A stretch of 64,000 nt of DNA from Streptomyces sp. B1I3 (GTDB taxonomy: Bacteria; Actinomycetota; Actinomycetes; Streptomycetales; Streptomycetaceae), in assembly GCF_030816615.1 (NCBI RefSeq), contig NZ_JAUSYD010000001.1, positions 6,904,501 to 6,968,500 of the forward strand, written 5' to 3'. Position numbers and translations under genes: made by a program. Each line of letters opens with the position of its first letter. The stretch's first letter is position 1. Below, in pieces: positions 43,898 through 53,507 of the stretch. The notes below the pieces were generated by a model that saw nothing but the letters and a program-made list of their open reading frames with translations, did not search any database and was not told the origin of the DNA.

Positions 43898-45415
43898 TCA
43901 CGGAACCTTGACCCAGTCGAGGGTGCGCTCCACGGCCCTCTTCCAGCCCGCGTAGCCTTCCGCACGCTGATCCTCGGACCACTGGGGCGACCACCGCTTC
44001 GACTCGTGCCAGTGGGTACGCAGCTCGTCGGTGTTCTGCCAGAAGCCGATGGCCAGCCCCGCCGCGTAGGCGGCGCCGAGAGCAGTCGTCTCGGCCACGA
44101 CCGGACGGCTGACCTGGACGCCGAGGACGTCGGACTGGATCTGCATGCAGAGGTCGTTGGCGGTGACACCGCCGTCGACCTTGAGCACGTCGAGATGGAC
44201 GCCGGAGTCCTGCTCCATGGCTTCGACCACATCGCGGCTCTGGTAGCAGATGGCCTCCAGAGTCGCCCGTGCCAGGTGGGCGTTGTCGTTGTACCTGGCC
44301 AGGCCGACGATCGCTCCGCGGGCGTCGGAACGCCAGTAGGGCGCGAACAGGCCGGAGAACGCGGGAACGAAGTACATGCCCCCGTTGTCCTCGACGCTTC
44401 GGGCCAGCTCCTCGCTCTCGGGCGCCGACTTGATGATCTTCATCTGATCGCGCAGCCACTGCACCGCGGACCCGGTGACAGCGATGGAACCCTCCAGCGC
44501 GTAGACCACCGGGCTGTCGCCGAACTGGTAGGCGACCGTGGTGAGGAGACCGTGCTGCGAGCGGACCAATTCGGTGCCGGTGTTGAGCACGAGGAAGTTG
44601 CCGGTCCCGTAGGTGTTCTTGGCTTCTCCGGGGGCGAAGCAGACTTGACCGACGGTGGCGGCCTGCTGGTCGCCCAGGACGCCACAGATGGGAATGGCGG
44701 CACGCAGCGGTCGGGAGGTGCGGGTGGAACCGTAGGCTTCCGGGTGCGACGAGGGGTTGATCTTCGGAAGCATCGCCCGGGGGATGCCGAAGAAGCCCAG
44801 GAGCTCCTCGTCCCAGTCGAGCGTCTCCAGGTTCATCAGCATGGTGCGGCTCGCGTTGGTCACGTCGGTGGCGTGGATACCGCCGTCAGGGCCGCCGGTC
44901 AGGTTCCACAGGACCCAAGCGTCCGTGTTGCCGAAGATGGCGTGCCCGGCCTCCGCCGCTTCCCGTACGCCGTCGACGTTCTCCAGGATCCACTGGATCT
45001 TGCCGCCGGAGAAGTAGGTCGCCGGCGGCAGCCCGGCCTTGCGGCGAATGACCTCTCCCTGTCCCGAGCGTTCGAGGTTCGCCGCGATGGCGTCGGTGCG
45101 GGTGTCCTGCCACACGATGGCGTTGTAGTAGGGCCGCCCGTTGCGCGGGTCCCAGACCACCGTCGTCTCACGCTGGTTGGTGATCCCGATGGCCACCAGG
45201 TCGCTCGGCGACAGACCGCCGTACCGCAGGGCGTTCTGCATGACCGAGTTGGTGCGTTCCCAGATTTCCACCGGGTCGTGCTCCACCCAGCCGGAGCGGG
45301 GCAGGATCTGGGCGTGCTCCAGCTGGTGCTTGGCGACCTCGTTGCCGCCGTGATCGAAGATCATGAATCGGGTGCTGGTGGTCCCCTGGTCCACCGAGCC
45401 GATGAAGTCCGCCAT
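43898..45415 (-). CDS. glpK: Glycerol kinase
   Basis: A 505-aa FGGY-family kinase converting glycerol and ATP to glycerol-3-phosphate. The N-terminal phosphate loop GSVDQGTTSTRFMIFD, the substrate-side stretch NQRETTVVWDPRNGRPYYNAIVWQDTR, GDQQAATVGQVCF, and the C-terminal VDGGVTANDLCMQIQSDVLG are all in place. Length equals the family norm. It follows glpF after 27 bases, in the usual glycerol uptake unit. The glpD gene that often follows is not here. Confidence 0.96.
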   Translation of the reverse strand: MADFIGSVDQGTTSTRFMIFDHGGNEVAKHQLEHAQILPRSGWVEHDPVEIWERTNSVMQNALRYGGLSPSDLVAIGITNQRETTVVWDPRNGRPYYNAIVWQDTRTDAIAANLERSGQGEVIRRKAGLPPATYFSGGKIQWILENVDGVREAAEAGHAIFGNTDAWVLWNLTGGPDGGIHATDVTNASRTMLMNLETLDWDEELLGFFGIPRAMLPKINPSSHPEAYGSTRTSRPLRAAIPICGVLGDQQAATVGQVCFAPGEAKNTYGTGNFLVLNTGTELVRSQHGLLTTVAYQFGDSPVVYALEGSIAVTGSAVQWLRDQMKIIKSAPESEELARSVEDNGGMYFVPAFSGLFAPYWRSDARGAIVGLARYNDNAHLARATLEAICYQSRDVVEAMEQDSGVHLDVLKVDGGVTANDLCMQIQSDVLGVQVSRPVVAETTALGAAYAAGLAIGFWQNTDELRTHWHESKRWSPQWSEDQRAEGYAGWKRAVERTLDWVKVP

Positions 45416-45442
45416 GGTGTGTCACCTCTCCGGCTGGTGTCG

Positions 45443-46288
45443 TCAGTCCTCGGGCGCCGGGACACGGCCCGGCGGTTCGGGTTCCGCGGACGGCAGGAAC
45501 CGTCCGACGAGGCCCTTGTAGAGACCGGCGCCGAGCAGACCGCCGACCAGCGGGCCCACGATGGGTACCCAGAAGTAGAAATTCCCGTACTGGTCCCGCC
45601 ACGCGCCGCCGTAGCCGGTGATGAAGCTCGCCAGCCGGGGGCCGAAGTCACGGGCCGGGTTGATCGCGTAACCCGCGTTGGTGCCGAAGGCCATGCCGAT
45701 CGCGACCACGACCAGACCGATGATGAACGGAGCCAGGTTCGCGCCCGGCGGGGTGTTCAACAGGTCCGTGATGGCCATGATCAGCAGCAGCAGGATGGCG
45801 GTGCCGATGACCTGGTCGCGGAACGCGCCCCATTCATGGATCGGCAGAGCCGGATTGCCGTTGGCCGGCAGCGTGGAGAACACCGTCTGCGTCTTGGTGG
45901 TGTGCCCGGGATCGGCCTTCGCCAGTGCCTCGCTGTAGTTCCAGCGGACGATGAGGGCGGCCACGAACGCACCGGCCGTCTGCGCCAGCGCGTAGGGAGC
46001 CACCTTGCTCCACGGAAACCCCTTGAACGCAGCCAGGGAGACGGTCACCGCGGGATTGAGGTGGGCCCCGCTCAGCCGGGCCGCCACATACACGCCCAGC
46101 GTGACACCCAGCCCCCACGCCCAGGCGATGCTGTCGTGGTTCCCGAGCCCGCCGGCCGGGTCCGTCAGGGCTCCGCCTGCGACTACCTGGGCCACGACAC
46201 CGCACCCGAAAAGGATGAGGATCAACGTGCCCGCGAACTCGGCGGACAACTCGCCGACCAATCCGGACTTCTTGCGTTGCTCAGCCAT
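45443..46288 (-). CDS. glpF: Glycerol facilitator (aquaporin/MIP family)
   Basis: A 281-aa channel with six membrane helices and two half-helices. The NPA boxes are HLNPAVTV (first half) and NPARDFGPR (second half, with the Asp after the arginine that marks glycerol-conducting members). Longer N- and C-terminal tails than the E. coli protein. First gene of the glpF-glpK operon, ribosome site upstream of the ATG. Induction by glycerol through an IclR-type GylR would be expected, but no gylR lies in the window. Confidence 0.94.
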   Translation of the reverse strand: MAEQRKKSGLVGELSAEFAGTLILILFGCGVVAQVVAGGALTDPAGGLGNHDSIAWAWGLGVTLGVYVAARLSGAHLNPAVTVSLAAFKGFPWSKVAPYALAQTAGAFVAALIVRWNYSEALAKADPGHTTKTQTVFSTLPANGNPALPIHEWGAFRDQVIGTAILLLLIMAITDLLNTPPGANLAPFIIGLVVVAIGMAFGTNAGYAINPARDFGPRLASFITGYGGAWRDQYGNFYFWVPIVGPLVGGLLGAGLYKGLVGRFLPSAEPEPPGRVPAPED

Positions 46289-46794
46289 GGACGCTCACTC
46301 TCCGCCGACTGAGCCGGCTGTCGACTATCCGAGCAGTGTCAGCAGGCTAAGACGTGTGATGGAAAGTGGCATATCGGGATGACTCGAACATCGAGGCCGG
46401 TTCGAGGGGCCCATCACGACGCCAAACCGCCCCGGGTGCAGGCCGTCGGACGGTTGGGGGCCGTCCGGGCGGGGTGAATCAGCTGCGGGAGCGGGCGGCT
46501 ATGACGCTGGCCCGATCGGGTGGGAAAGGGGGTTCCTCGCGAGGTGCGGTAGGGCGCCCGGCGACGAGATCGACAGGGAGGACTTCGGGACTACGCCTGC
46601 AGCCGCGACAGCGTCGCCGGTCTCCACGCGGCCGGGGTACCCGTCCTGGCAGGCACCGATGCCTCTCCGGCCCCGCCTCCATCCCGAACCCCGTCACCCA
46701 TGGCACAGCCTGCACCATGAACGTGTCCCTCCTGGTCGAGGCCGGGCCTGACGGCGACCGAAGCCCCGCGGGCCACCGCTGTCCTGGCCGCCCG
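46289..46794. other. Upstream of glpF, no gene seen
   Basis: Presumably carries the glpF promoter (46,289-46,420). The rest contains only chance frames. Confidence 0.4.
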
Positions 46795-47258
46795 TCACGT
46801 CGCCTGACCGACCGCGGAGCCGTGCCGCCCGGCCTGCGCGCCGACCTGCTCCTGCTGTTGACCGTCGCCCGCCTCCTGGCCCCGGAGGGCAGCCACAACC
46901 CGATGCGTGCCGTCCAGAAGGAGGCCGCCGCCGTCGGGCAACCGGTACGCGGGAATGGCGAGTTGCACGGGCTCTACGCTCCTCGCGGCCTGTCGGGTCA
47001 GGGCGTCCAAGGTGTGGTGCCGCTGCGGAAGCACGTGCTTTTCGACGGATGCGGCCTGGCCCGCGGCCAACGGGGTGGCCCGCGGATGCGTGTAGTCAGC
47101 AGGCACTCCGTCGGGGTCGGCGTACCAGAGGGTGGCCATCCGGCCGAGCGGTCGGGCGAGGTGTCGAGACTCTGCAGGACGGAGGCGTGCGGCTCGGTGA
47201 CGCGGGACCAGTCGAGTGAAGCCCGGACGTGGCCCGACGAGCCGAACAGCATGACGAA
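46795..47258 (-). pseudogene. Probable frameshifted hypothetical gene (ParB-like DGTHR motif)
   Basis: One minus frame starts MLFGSSGHVRASLDWSRVTE and ends near SLDTSPDRSAG. A second frame continues coherently (MATLWYADPDGVPADYTHPR; RHHTLDALTRQAARSVEPVQ; AYRLPDGGGLLLDGTHRVVA). The switch lies near 47,140. GGGLLLDGTHR resembles the nucleotide-contact motif of ParB/sulfiredoxin-like domains. It could be one sequencing or real frameshift, or two unrelated frames. Confidence 0.45.
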
Positions 47259-47422
47259 TTCCTCGTATCATGCGTGCACGTGCTCCCGAAAGCCGGTGTG
47301 GAGAGCGCCGTGGCTGCGCAGGCTCACCGGGCAGAGCCCGACCGCATCCGCGCTTCCCTCGTACCCGGTCCGAGAGCCCCCGGCGGCTGCTTGATCATCT
47401 CAGGGCGGGGTAGCGAACTGGC

Positions 47423-49384
47423 ATGGCCACTGACAACACATCCACTACCGCAAGCGGTTACGTGCAGCCTGAAGTCGATGCCCGGGCACTGACCGAGGTG
47501 CTCGACGGCGAGTACACCGAGATCCGCGACCTCGTCCGGACCAACCTGGTGACGTACGCCTCCGTCCTCGAGGAGGCCGACGAGCTCGGTGTCGACGCGT
47601 TCCGTGAGCGGGTGCGTGAGCTCGTGGTCGAGATGGCTGCGACAGGTCAGACCGGCATGGGTTTCCCGAGGAAGTACGGCGGGGGCGGCGACATCGGAGC
47701 TTCGATCGCCGCGTTCGAGACGCTCGCCTTCGGCGACCTGTCGGTGCTGGTGAAGGTCGGCGTGCAGTTCGGACTCTTCGGTGGCGCGATCCTGCATCTG
47801 GGCACCGAGCGCCACCACGACGCCTATCTGCCGGACCTGATCACCGGGCAGCTGATGGGTTGCTTCGCGATGACCGAGACCGGGCACGGATCCAATGTCC
47901 AGGCACTCGGCACCCTCGCGAGGTACGACGCCGCCTGCCAGGAGTTCGTCATCACCACTCAGGGCGACCAGGCGCGCAAGGACTACATCGGCAACGCGGC
48001 CCGCCACGCCGAGCTGGCGGTCGTCTTCGCCCAGCTGGAGGTGGACGGGAAGTCCGAGGGTGTGCACGCGTTCGTCGTGCCGATCCGGGCCGGCGGCGAG
48101 GTGGCGCCCGGCGTCCGGATCGAGGACGACGGCCGCAAGATGGGCCTCAACGGCGTGGACAACGGCCGCATCTGGTTCGACGGCGTGCGGGTGCCGCGCG
48201 AGGCGCTGCTCAACCGGTTCGCCGACGTCACTGCCGAAGGCGTCTACGAGAGCTCGATCGAGAACCCCGACCGGCGCTTCTTCACCATGCTCGGCACACT
48301 GGTGCAGGGCCGCGTCAGCGTCGGCGGCGCCGGCGTCAACGCCGCCAAGGTCGCCCTGACGATCGCCACGAAGTACGCCGTGCGGCGCCGGCAGTTCGAA
48401 GCGGCACCGGACGCGGAGGAGCAGGTACTCCTCGACTACGGTCTGCATCAGCGCCGTCTGCTGCCGCTCATCGCGCGTACGTACGCGTTGCACTTCGCGC
48501 AGGACGTCGTGCGCACGCAACTGCACGAGGTGTTCTCCGGCGTCGAGGACGACGCGCAGGCACGGCGCAGGCTGGAGTCACGGGCCGCCGGTACCAAGGC
48601 GCTCGGTACCTGGCACGCCACGCGGGTCGTCCAGGAGTGCCGCGAGGCGTGCGGCGGTGCCGGTTATCTCACCGTCAACCGGTTCGCCGCCCTCAAGAGC
48701 GACAGCGACATCTTCACCACGTTCGAGGGCGACAACCACGTCCTGCTGCAGCTCGTGGCCAAGGGCCTGCTCACCCATTACGCGGACGAGTTCGAGGATC
48801 TCGACCAGATGGGCATGGTCCGCCACGTCACCGGCCTCGCGGTCGAGACGATCATCGAGAAGACGTCCGCCCACAAGCTGCTCGAGCGGGTACGTGACCT
48901 GCTGCCCGGTGGTGACGAGTGGGACCAGGCAGCCGGCCTGCTCGACTCGGACTACCAGCTCGCCATGCTCCGCTACCGCGAGGAGCACATGCTCGCCGGC
49001 GTGGCCCGCCGGCTCAAGCGCGGGATCGACCAGAAGCGTGCTCCCGGCGCCGTCTTCTCGCAGGTGCAGGACCACGTCATCGCGGTCGCCCACGCACACG
49101 TCGAGCGGCTGGTGCTCGAGGCGTTCGTCGACAAGGTGCGTGCGCTGCCCGAGAGCGGCAACAAGGTCGCGCTGGGCTTGCTGTGCGACCTGTTCGCCCT
49201 GTCGACGATCGAGGCGGACCGGGCCTGGTTCATGGAACACGGCCGGCTGACCGTCCAGCGTTCCAAGGCGATCAGCCGTGAGGTGAACGACCTCTGCCGC
49301 AAGATCCGGCCTCTCGCGGTCGGTCTCGTCGACGCCTGGGGCATTCCGCCCGAGATGCTGCGCGCGCCGGATCTGGTGGGCTGA
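47423..49384 (+). CDS. Acyl-CoA oxidase / dehydrogenase family protein
   Basis: A 653-aa flavoprotein of the acyl-CoA oxidase type, catalysing the first step of fatty-acid beta-oxidation. FAD/substrate signatures are MTETGHGSNVQALGT and later CREACGGAGYLTVNRFAALK, with TTFEGDNHVLLQLVAKGLL typical of oxidases rather than dehydrogenases. The long C-terminal helical region also fits oxidases. Likely single gene: the nearest plus-strand neighbours are remote and a hairpin follows. Confidence 0.92.
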   Translation: MATDNTSTTASGYVQPEVDARALTEVLDGEYTEIRDLVRTNLVTYASVLEEADELGVDAFRERVRELVVEMAATGQTGMGFPRKYGGGGDIGASIAAFETLAFGDLSVLVKVGVQFGLFGGAILHLGTERHHDAYLPDLITGQLMGCFAMTETGHGSNVQALGTLARYDAACQEFVITTQGDQARKDYIGNAARHAELAVVFAQLEVDGKSEGVHAFVVPIRAGGEVAPGVRIEDDGRKMGLNGVDNGRIWFDGVRVPREALLNRFADVTAEGVYESSIENPDRRFFTMLGTLVQGRVSVGGAGVNAAKVALTIATKYAVRRRQFEAAPDAEEQVLLDYGLHQRRLLPLIARTYALHFAQDVVRTQLHEVFSGVEDDAQARRRLESRAAGTKALGTWHATRVVQECREACGGAGYLTVNRFAALKSDSDIFTTFEGDNHVLLQLVAKGLLTHYADEFEDLDQMGMVRHVTGLAVETIIEKTSAHKLLERVRDLLPGGDEWDQAAGLLDSDYQLAMLRYREEHMLAGVARRLKRGIDQKRAPGAVFSQVQDHVIAVAHAHVERLVLEAFVDKVRALPESGNKVALGLLCDLFALSTIEADRAWFMEHGRLTVQRSKAISREVNDLCRKIRPLAVGLVDAWGIPPEMLRAPDLVG

Positions 49385-49389
49385 CCCGG

Positions 49390-49668
49390 CTACAGGGCTG
49401 CTCCGCGCAGCCATGACCGGCACAACCGGCCTGCCCGCCCACCCGGGCGGGGGAAAGGCCGGCTGTGTTCGGCTGTTCCATGGTTACGGCGGGGCACGGT
49501 CGAGGTGGATGTCGAGTACGACGGATTGCTCGACTCCGAGAACGCGTGCGACCGGAAGACGCCGTCAGGGAAAAGCGGCGGCAATTCCAATGTTTCCAGC
49601 AGTCGAATGTATCGAGATCGGGCTGATGGTTGTGTTGTGACGACGAGGCGACCGGTGTCCGTCCGCAT
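49390..49668 (-). CDS. Possible small hypothetical gene (92 aa)
   Basis: An AAGGAG box six bases before the ATG at 49,668 is the main support. The first 40 residues (RTDTGRLVVTTQPSARSRYI; LLETLELPPLFPDGVFRSHA) look coding; the rest is serine/threonine- and then arginine-rich and less convincing. It overlaps the terminator hairpin on the other strand. Could be spurious. Confidence 0.3.
   Translation of the reverse strand: MRTDTGRLVVTTQPSARSRYIRLLETLELPPLFPDGVFRSHAFSESSNPSYSTSTSTVPRRNHGTAEHSRPFPRPGGRAGRLCRSWLRGAAL
49434..49451. terminator. Terminator after the acyl-CoA oxidase gene
   Basis: CCCGCCC and GGGCGGG, a 7-bp stem with an ACCC loop, 50 bases downstream of the stop. Confidence 0.65.
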
Positions 49669-50108
49669 GGGCGCTCCTTGTCCTGCTCGCGTGGTGATGC
49701 AGTTGCGTGCGCGATAGGGATTCACCCGGCTGGCGGTCTCGCCGCAACGAATACATACTGCAGCCGACTTGCGGTGGACGCACCGAACGAACGGCGGGGC
49801 CCGAGAGGGCCGGCAGTGAGCTTTCTGCCTGTTTTTTCGGTCGACGTCTGTGACGAAACACCTCCTGTGGCCCGGGGGAGCCCGTCGGCCTATCATGATT
49901 CGGCAGAGCTCCGAAGCAAAGCAAAATGACGATGCCGAGATGCGTGTGGACTGTTATCCTGAATGCGCATTTCGAAGGGCGTATTCTCCGTGTGGCGAAT
50001 TGGGTGTGTAATTCGCTGGTCAGTGCTTTTCCTTGAAAGGGCCGTCAGGCGCCCCTCATGGGAAATGCTCCCGCCTTGTGCAGTGCGGTGAGACGGAGGT
50101 GTGATTCC
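49669..50108. promoter_or_regulatory. Upstream region of the ectoine operon
   Basis: This 440-base stretch is clearly richer in A/T from about 49,920 to 50,050 than anything nearby, as expected for the osmotically and heat-induced ect promoter and leader. I cannot place the -35/-10 boxes with confidence. No gene. Confidence 0.45.
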
Positions 50109-50672
50109 ATGGTGAGGCCGACGGAACACATGGAAGAGCCCACGATCGAGGACGGTGCTTCGGCGTGGCGTATCGCACGCGATTCTCGCGTGCTCGACGT
50201 GAATTCTTCCTACAGCTACCTGCTGTGGTGCCGTGACTTCGCGGCGACCTCCGTGGTCGCCCGTGACGAGAGGGGCAGGGCCGTCGCCTTCGCGACGGGG
50301 TACATCCGGCCCGAGCTGCCCGGCACGCTCGTCATCTGGCAGATCGCCGTGGACGAGGATCGGCGCGGACGCGGCCTGGCCGGGGCCATGCTGGACCACC
50401 TCGCCGCCCGCCTGCGGTCCCGGGGCACCCTCCAGCGCTTGGAGACGACGATCGGCGCAGAGAACGAGGCGTCGCACCGGCTGTTCCTCTCATTCGCGGA
50501 GCGGCACGGAGCGGCACTGGAACGGGAGCTGCTGTTTCCCGCGCGACTCTTCCCGGACGCGCACGAGTCCGAACACCTGTACCGCATCGGGCCACTGGCC
50601 CGACCGCGACCGCCTGTCCCGTCGTCCGTAGCTCAGCACTCGGGAACTCGCCGCACTAGGAGCGCGTCATGA
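50109..50672 (+). CDS. ectA: L-2,4-diaminobutyrate acetyltransferase
   Basis: A 187-aa GNAT acetyltransferase, second enzyme of ectoine synthesis. Start ATG at 50,109 with GGAGGTG upstream. GNAT motif A is VDEDRRGRGLAGAMLDHLAARL; YSYLLWCRDFAATSVVARDERG carries substrate contacts seen in EctA. TTIGAENEASHRLFLSFAERHG closes the fold. The C-terminal 25 residues are a proline/serine/arginine tail not needed for the fold. It overlaps ectB by four bases (ATGA). Confidence 0.95.
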   Translation: MVRPTEHMEEPTIEDGASAWRIARDSRVLDVNSSYSYLLWCRDFAATSVVARDERGRAVAFATGYIRPELPGTLVIWQIAVDEDRRGRGLAGAMLDHLAARLRSRGTLQRLETTIGAENEASHRLFLSFAERHGAALERELLFPARLFPDAHESEHLYRIGPLARPRPPVPSSVAQHSGTRRTRSAS

Positions 50673-51940
50673 TGACGACTGATCCGCATGCCCTGAGCGT
50701 CTTCGAGACCCTGGAATCGGAAGTACGCAGCTACTGCCGCGGCTGGCCCGCCGTCTTCGACCGGGCGCAGGGTGCCCGGCTCACGGACGAGGACGGGCAC
50801 TCGTACCTGGACTTCTTCGCGGGTGCCGGTTCGCTCAACTACGGGCACAACAACCCGGTGCTGAAACGCGCGCTGATCGACTACATCGAGCGTGACGGCA
50901 TCACCCACGGCCTGGACATGGCCACGACGGCCAAGCGGGCGTTCCTCGAGACGTTCGAGAACGTGATCCTGCGCCCGCGTGACCTGCCGTACAAGGTGAT
51001 GTTCCCCGGCCCGACGGGTACGAATGCCGTCGAGTCGGCGCTGAAGCTCGCCCGTAAGGTCAAGGGCCGCGAGTCCGTCGTCTCGTTCACCAACGCCTTC
51101 CACGGCATGTCGCTGGGCTCGCTCGCCGTGACCGGCAACGCCTTCAAGCGGGCCGGTGCCGGCATCCCGCTGGTGCACGGCACCCCGATGCCGTTCGACA
51201 ACTACTTCGACGGCCAGGTTCCCGACTTCCTGTGGTTCGAGCGCCTCCTGGAGGACCAGGGCTCCGGCCTGAACAAGCCCGCCGCGGTGATCGTCGAGAC
51301 CGTGCAGGGTGAGGGCGGCATCAACGTGGCCCGCGCCGAGTGGCTGCGGGCGCTGCAGGAGCTGTGCCACCGCCAGGACATGCTCCTGATCGTCGACGAC
51401 ATCCAGATGGGCTGCGGCCGGACCGGCGGCTTCTTCTCCTTCGAGGAGGCCGGCATCGTCCCGGACATCGTCACGCTGTCGAAGTCCATCAGCGGCTACG
51501 GCCTTCCGATGTCCCTGTGCCTGTTCAAGGGCGAGCTGGACATCTGGGAGCCGGGCGAGCACAACGGCACCTTCCGCGGCAACAACCCGGCCTTCGTCAC
51601 CGCCGCCGCCGCCCTCGACGCCTACTGGGCCGACGGCCAGATGGAGAAGCAGACCCTGGCCCGCGGCGAGCAGGTCGAACAGAATCTGCTGGCCATGGCC
51701 GAAGAGCATCCGAAGAGCGGGGCCCGGGTCCGTGGCCGTGGCCTGGTCTGGGGCATGAAGTTCACCGACCCGGAGCGCGCGTCCGCCGTCTGCAAGCGCG
51801 CCTTCGAGCTGGGCCTGCTGCTGGAGACCTCCGGCCCGGAGGGTGAGGTCGTCAAGGTCCTGCCGCCACTCACCGTCTCGGCGGAAGAGCTCGATGAAGG
51901 GCTTCGGATCCTCGACGAGGCCGTGCGGGGAACCGGTTGA
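50669..51940 (+). CDS. ectB: Diaminobutyrate--2-oxoglutarate transaminase
   Basis: A 423-aa class-III PLP aminotransferase, first enzyme of the ectoine pathway (aspartate semialdehyde to diaminobutyrate). GPTGTNAVESALKLARK binds the cofactor phosphate; DDIQMGCGRTG holds the aspartate that pairs with the pyridine nitrogen; TLSKSISGYGLPMSL contains the Schiff-base lysine; NGTFRGNNPAF follows. Normal length. Start codon overlaps the ectA stop; 123 bases separate it from ectC. Confidence 0.97.
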   Translation: MMTTDPHALSVFETLESEVRSYCRGWPAVFDRAQGARLTDEDGHSYLDFFAGAGSLNYGHNNPVLKRALIDYIERDGITHGLDMATTAKRAFLETFENVILRPRDLPYKVMFPGPTGTNAVESALKLARKVKGRESVVSFTNAFHGMSLGSLAVTGNAFKRAGAGIPLVHGTPMPFDNYFDGQVPDFLWFERLLEDQGSGLNKPAAVIVETVQGEGGINVARAEWLRALQELCHRQDMLLIVDDIQMGCGRTGGFFSFEEAGIVPDIVTLSKSISGYGLPMSLCLFKGELDIWEPGEHNGTFRGNNPAFVTAAAALDAYWADGQMEKQTLARGEQVEQNLLAMAEEHPKSGARVRGRGLVWGMKFTDPERASAVCKRAFELGLLLETSGPEGEVVKVLPPLTVSAEELDEGLRILDEAVRGTG

Positions 51941-52063
51941 GTACGTCGTCGCGCAGCGTTCGTCCGAGAAGCCGGGCGACCCGTCGGTCGCTCCTGCCGC
52001 ACCACCGGACGTGGGACGAGGCAAACGTGGAATGAGGTACCGGAAGAAAGGCACCATCACACC

Positions 52064-52462
52064 GTGATCGTCCGATCGTTCAGTGACATCGAGAACACCG
52101 ACCGGCACGTCAAGTCGGCTTCCGGCACCTGGGAGAGCAAGCGCATCGTGCTCGCCAAGGAGAAGGTGGGATTCTCGCTCCACGAGACCGTCCTCTACGC
52201 GGGCACGGAGACGTCGATGTGGTACGCGAACCACATCGAGGCCGTGCTGTGCACCGAGGGCGAGGCCGAACTCACCAACGACGAGACCGGCGAGAAGCAC
52301 TGGATCTCGCCGGGCACGATGTACCTGCTGGACGGGCACGAGCACCACACGCTGCGGCCCAAGACCGACTTCCGCTGCGTCTGCGTCTTCAATCCCCCCG
52401 TCACCGGACGGGAGGACCACGACGAGAACGGTGTCTATCCGCTGCTGACAGAGGAGGGCTGA
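52064..52462 (+). CDS. ectC: Ectoine synthase
   Basis: A 132-aa cupin that cyclises N-gamma-acetyldiaminobutyrate to ectoine. GTG start with GAAAGG upstream. ETVLYAGTETSMWYANHIEAVLCTEGEAEL and LLDGHEHHTLRP contain the metal-binding Glu, Tyr and His of the family. Intact length. Only three bases separate it from ectD. Confidence 0.97.
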   Translation: MIVRSFSDIENTDRHVKSASGTWESKRIVLAKEKVGFSLHETVLYAGTETSMWYANHIEAVLCTEGEAELTNDETGEKHWISPGTMYLLDGHEHHTLRPKTDFRCVCVFNPPVTGREDHDENGVYPLLTEEG

Positions 52463-52465
52463 ACC

Positions 52466-53368
52466 ATGACCACCGATGTACGCACCGTACGAACCGACCT
52501 CTACCCCACGCGCGGCGCCGCCGAGATGACCACTCCCCGCCAGGACCCGGTCATCTGGTCCGCGCCGGGCGCGCCCGGGCCGGTCACCGCGAAGGACCTC
52601 CAGTCCTTCGAGCACGACGGCTTCCTCGCCGTCGACCAGCTCATCACCCCCGACGAGGCGGCCGTCCACCGGGCCGAGCTCGACCGGCTGGTCGCCGACC
52701 CGCAGGTCCGTGCCGACGAGCGTTCGATCATCGAGCCGAAGTCGCAGAGCGTGCGGTCCGTCTTCGAGGTCCACAAGCTCAGCGAGCTCTTCGCGAACCT
52801 GGTCCGCGACGAACGTGTGGTGGGCCGGGCCCGTCAGATCCTCGGCTCCGACGTGTACGTCCACCAGTCCAGGATCAACGTCAAGCCCGGCTTCGGGGCC
52901 TCGGGCTTCTACTGGCACTCGGACTTCGAGACCTGGCACGCCGAGGACGGCCTGCCGAACATGCGCACGGTGTCCGTCTCGATCGCGCTGACCGAGAACT
53001 TCGACACCAACGGCGGGCTGATGATCATGCCCGGCTCGCACAAGTCGTTCGTCGGCTGCGCGGGCGAGACACCGAAGGACAACTACAAGAAGTCCCTGCA
53101 GATGCAGGACGCCGGCATCCCGTCCGACGAGGTGCTGACGAAGATGGCCGACCGCCACGGCATCAGGCTCTTCACCGGCAAGGCCGGCTCGGCCACCTGG
53201 TTCGACTGCAACGCGATGCACGGCTCGGGCGACAACATCACCCCCTACGCCCGCAGCAACGTCTTCATCGTCTTCAACAGCGTGGACAACACCGCCCAGG
53301 AGCCCTTCGCGGCTCCGATCCGCCGGCCCGAGTTCATCGGAGCCCGCGACTTCACCCCGGTGAGGTGA
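52466..53368 (+). CDS. ectD: Ectoine 5-hydroxylase
   Basis: A 300-aa non-haem iron(II)/2-oxoglutarate dioxygenase (PhyH family) converting ectoine to 5-hydroxyectoine. FYWHSDFETWHAEDG carries the iron-binding HxD and TWFDCNAMHGSGDNITPYARSN the distal histidine and the 2-oxoglutarate arginine. The QSRINVKPGFGASGF signature is typical of EctD. Last gene of ectABCD. So this strain should make hydroxyectoine as well as ectoine. Confidence 0.97.
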   Translation: MTTDVRTVRTDLYPTRGAAEMTTPRQDPVIWSAPGAPGPVTAKDLQSFEHDGFLAVDQLITPDEAAVHRAELDRLVADPQVRADERSIIEPKSQSVRSVFEVHKLSELFANLVRDERVVGRARQILGSDVYVHQSRINVKPGFGASGFYWHSDFETWHAEDGLPNMRTVSVSIALTENFDTNGGLMIMPGSHKSFVGCAGETPKDNYKKSLQMQDAGIPSDEVLTKMADRHGIRLFTGKAGSATWFDCNAMHGSGDNITPYARSNVFIVFNSVDNTAQEPFAAPIRRPEFIGARDFTPVR

Positions 53369-53458
53369 GACCACCGACGTGTACGCCCTGTTCCCGGCGG
53401 CCCCGGCCGCCAGGATGCAGGAACATCGGCTTCGCTCCCGGACCCTTGCGCACTCGCC

Positions 53459-53507
53459 GGTGAGCGACGGCCTCGGAACCCTTCGGGCCCGGATGCCGTC
53501 GCTCACC
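53459..53507. terminator. Terminator of ectABCD
   Basis: GGTGAGCGACGGC (53,459-53,471) and GCCGTCGCTCACC (53,495-53,507), a perfect 13-bp stem with a 23-base loop that can itself pair (GGAACCCTTCGGGCCC). 90 bases after ectD. The region 53,508-53,652 up to the convergent sigma gene holds no gene. Confidence 0.82.

Noticed and set aside
43120..44232. 370-aa minus frame containing the FKBP domain
   Set aside because: The first 235 residues are shadow sequence over glpK and the terminator. FKBP starts at 43,524.
44006..46312. 768-aa open frame antisense to glpF-glpK
   Set aside because: Shadow of two certain genes; composition is low-complexity and there is no start signal.
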